Positions 5,639 to 5,853 of a DNA stretch of 5,853 bases are shown in pieces. The notes beneath the pieces are model-generated. The model was given only the letters and a program-made list of their open reading frames with translations. It did not search any database and had not been told where the DNA came from. How positions within the stretch are numbered: position 1 is the first letter of the stretch; each line of letters begins with the position of its first letter. The stretch is from NCBI GenBank assembly GCA_951800555.1, contig CATOJU010000069.1:1-5853 (forward strand). The letters run 5' to 3'. This DNA comes from an uncultured Rickettsiales bacterium. Its GTDB lineage: Bacteria > Pseudomonadota > Alphaproteobacteria > Rickettsiales > UBA1997. The position numbers were made by a program, and so were the translations under genes.

Positions 5639-5853
5639 GTTTTTTTAATAAAAAAGTATCGAATCTTCTTTTTTTTATTTCATTTATCTATATTAACCTC
5701 AACTTTATTTTTTAACCCATTAATTCCTTAAAAAATAAAGATGGTAAGTTATATAAATTAAATTTGATATAAAAGATATTCTAGATATTATATAAATAAG
5801 AGTAAGATGGATAAATAAATAGTTGGTAGGTAAGCTCGCAATTAGAAAATAAA

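Larger units (their letters stand above)
5456..5853. other. AT-rich upstream region of uvrA, no gene seen
   Basis: These 398 bases contain only very short open frames. The longest inspected is a 27-codon + strand frame at 5632-5715, rich in Phe and Ile and without a ribosome binding site. On the - strand the frames stop within about 20 codons. Apart from the two candidate uvrA promoters I see no RNA gene, repeat of the left-end family or inverted short repeat. The final 50 bases hold a slightly more mixed composition (GGTAGGTAAGCTCGC) that may belong to something beyond the window. Confidence 0.7.

Noticed and set aside
5632..5715. 27-codon hydrophobic frame, possible small membrane peptide or toxin
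   Set aside because: T-rich DNA gives Phe/Ile/Leu runs by default; there is no ribosome binding site and no antitoxin RNA or partner gene is seen.

Overview
The window holds three genes in an AT-rich bacterial chromosome: a tRNA-Glu with anticodon CTC, a thymidine/AMP phosphorylase-family gene on the + strand, and a full-length uvrA on the - strand. The rest is AT-rich intergenic DNA with a cluster of palindromic repeats at the left end. The UvrA sequence looks alphaproteobacterial: it has the CPxTG-type first zinc module in place of CPxC, a GVSGGGKST second Walker A, and the PYSPVTGKP stretch. The strong A/T codon bias, loose gene spacing and 'gtcattcc...ggaatgac' hairpin repeats resemble host-associated alphaproteobacterial lineages such as Rickettsiales or Holosporales. 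That placement is inference; no taxonomic search was possible.

Layout. Positions 1-420 contain one half-copy and three complete palindromic elements that share outer sequence but have different, internally self-complementary inner stems. One copy of a short repeat (476-498) follows. A good sigma70-type promoter (523-551) comes next, then tRNA-Glu(CTC) with encoded CCA (580-654) and weak hairpins. After a short AT-rich gap comes the phosphorylase gene (895-2370). A second, inverted copy of the short repeat sits just after its stop codon (2375-2397). The phosphorylase and uvrA genes converge across 154 bp. uvrA occupies 2525-5455 (-). Positions 5456-5853 have no convincing gene but carry two candidate uvrA promoters.

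The genes are not an obvious functional unit: translation, nucleoside or nucleotide phosphorolysis, and nucleotide excision repair. I see no new defence system, mobile-element gene, CRISPR array or toxin-antitoxin pair. The points most worth following are the hairpin family with covarying inner stems, the inverted short repeat that brackets the tRNA and phosphorylase genes and contains an orphan Shine-Dalgarno-like core, and the open substrate question for the phosphorylase.
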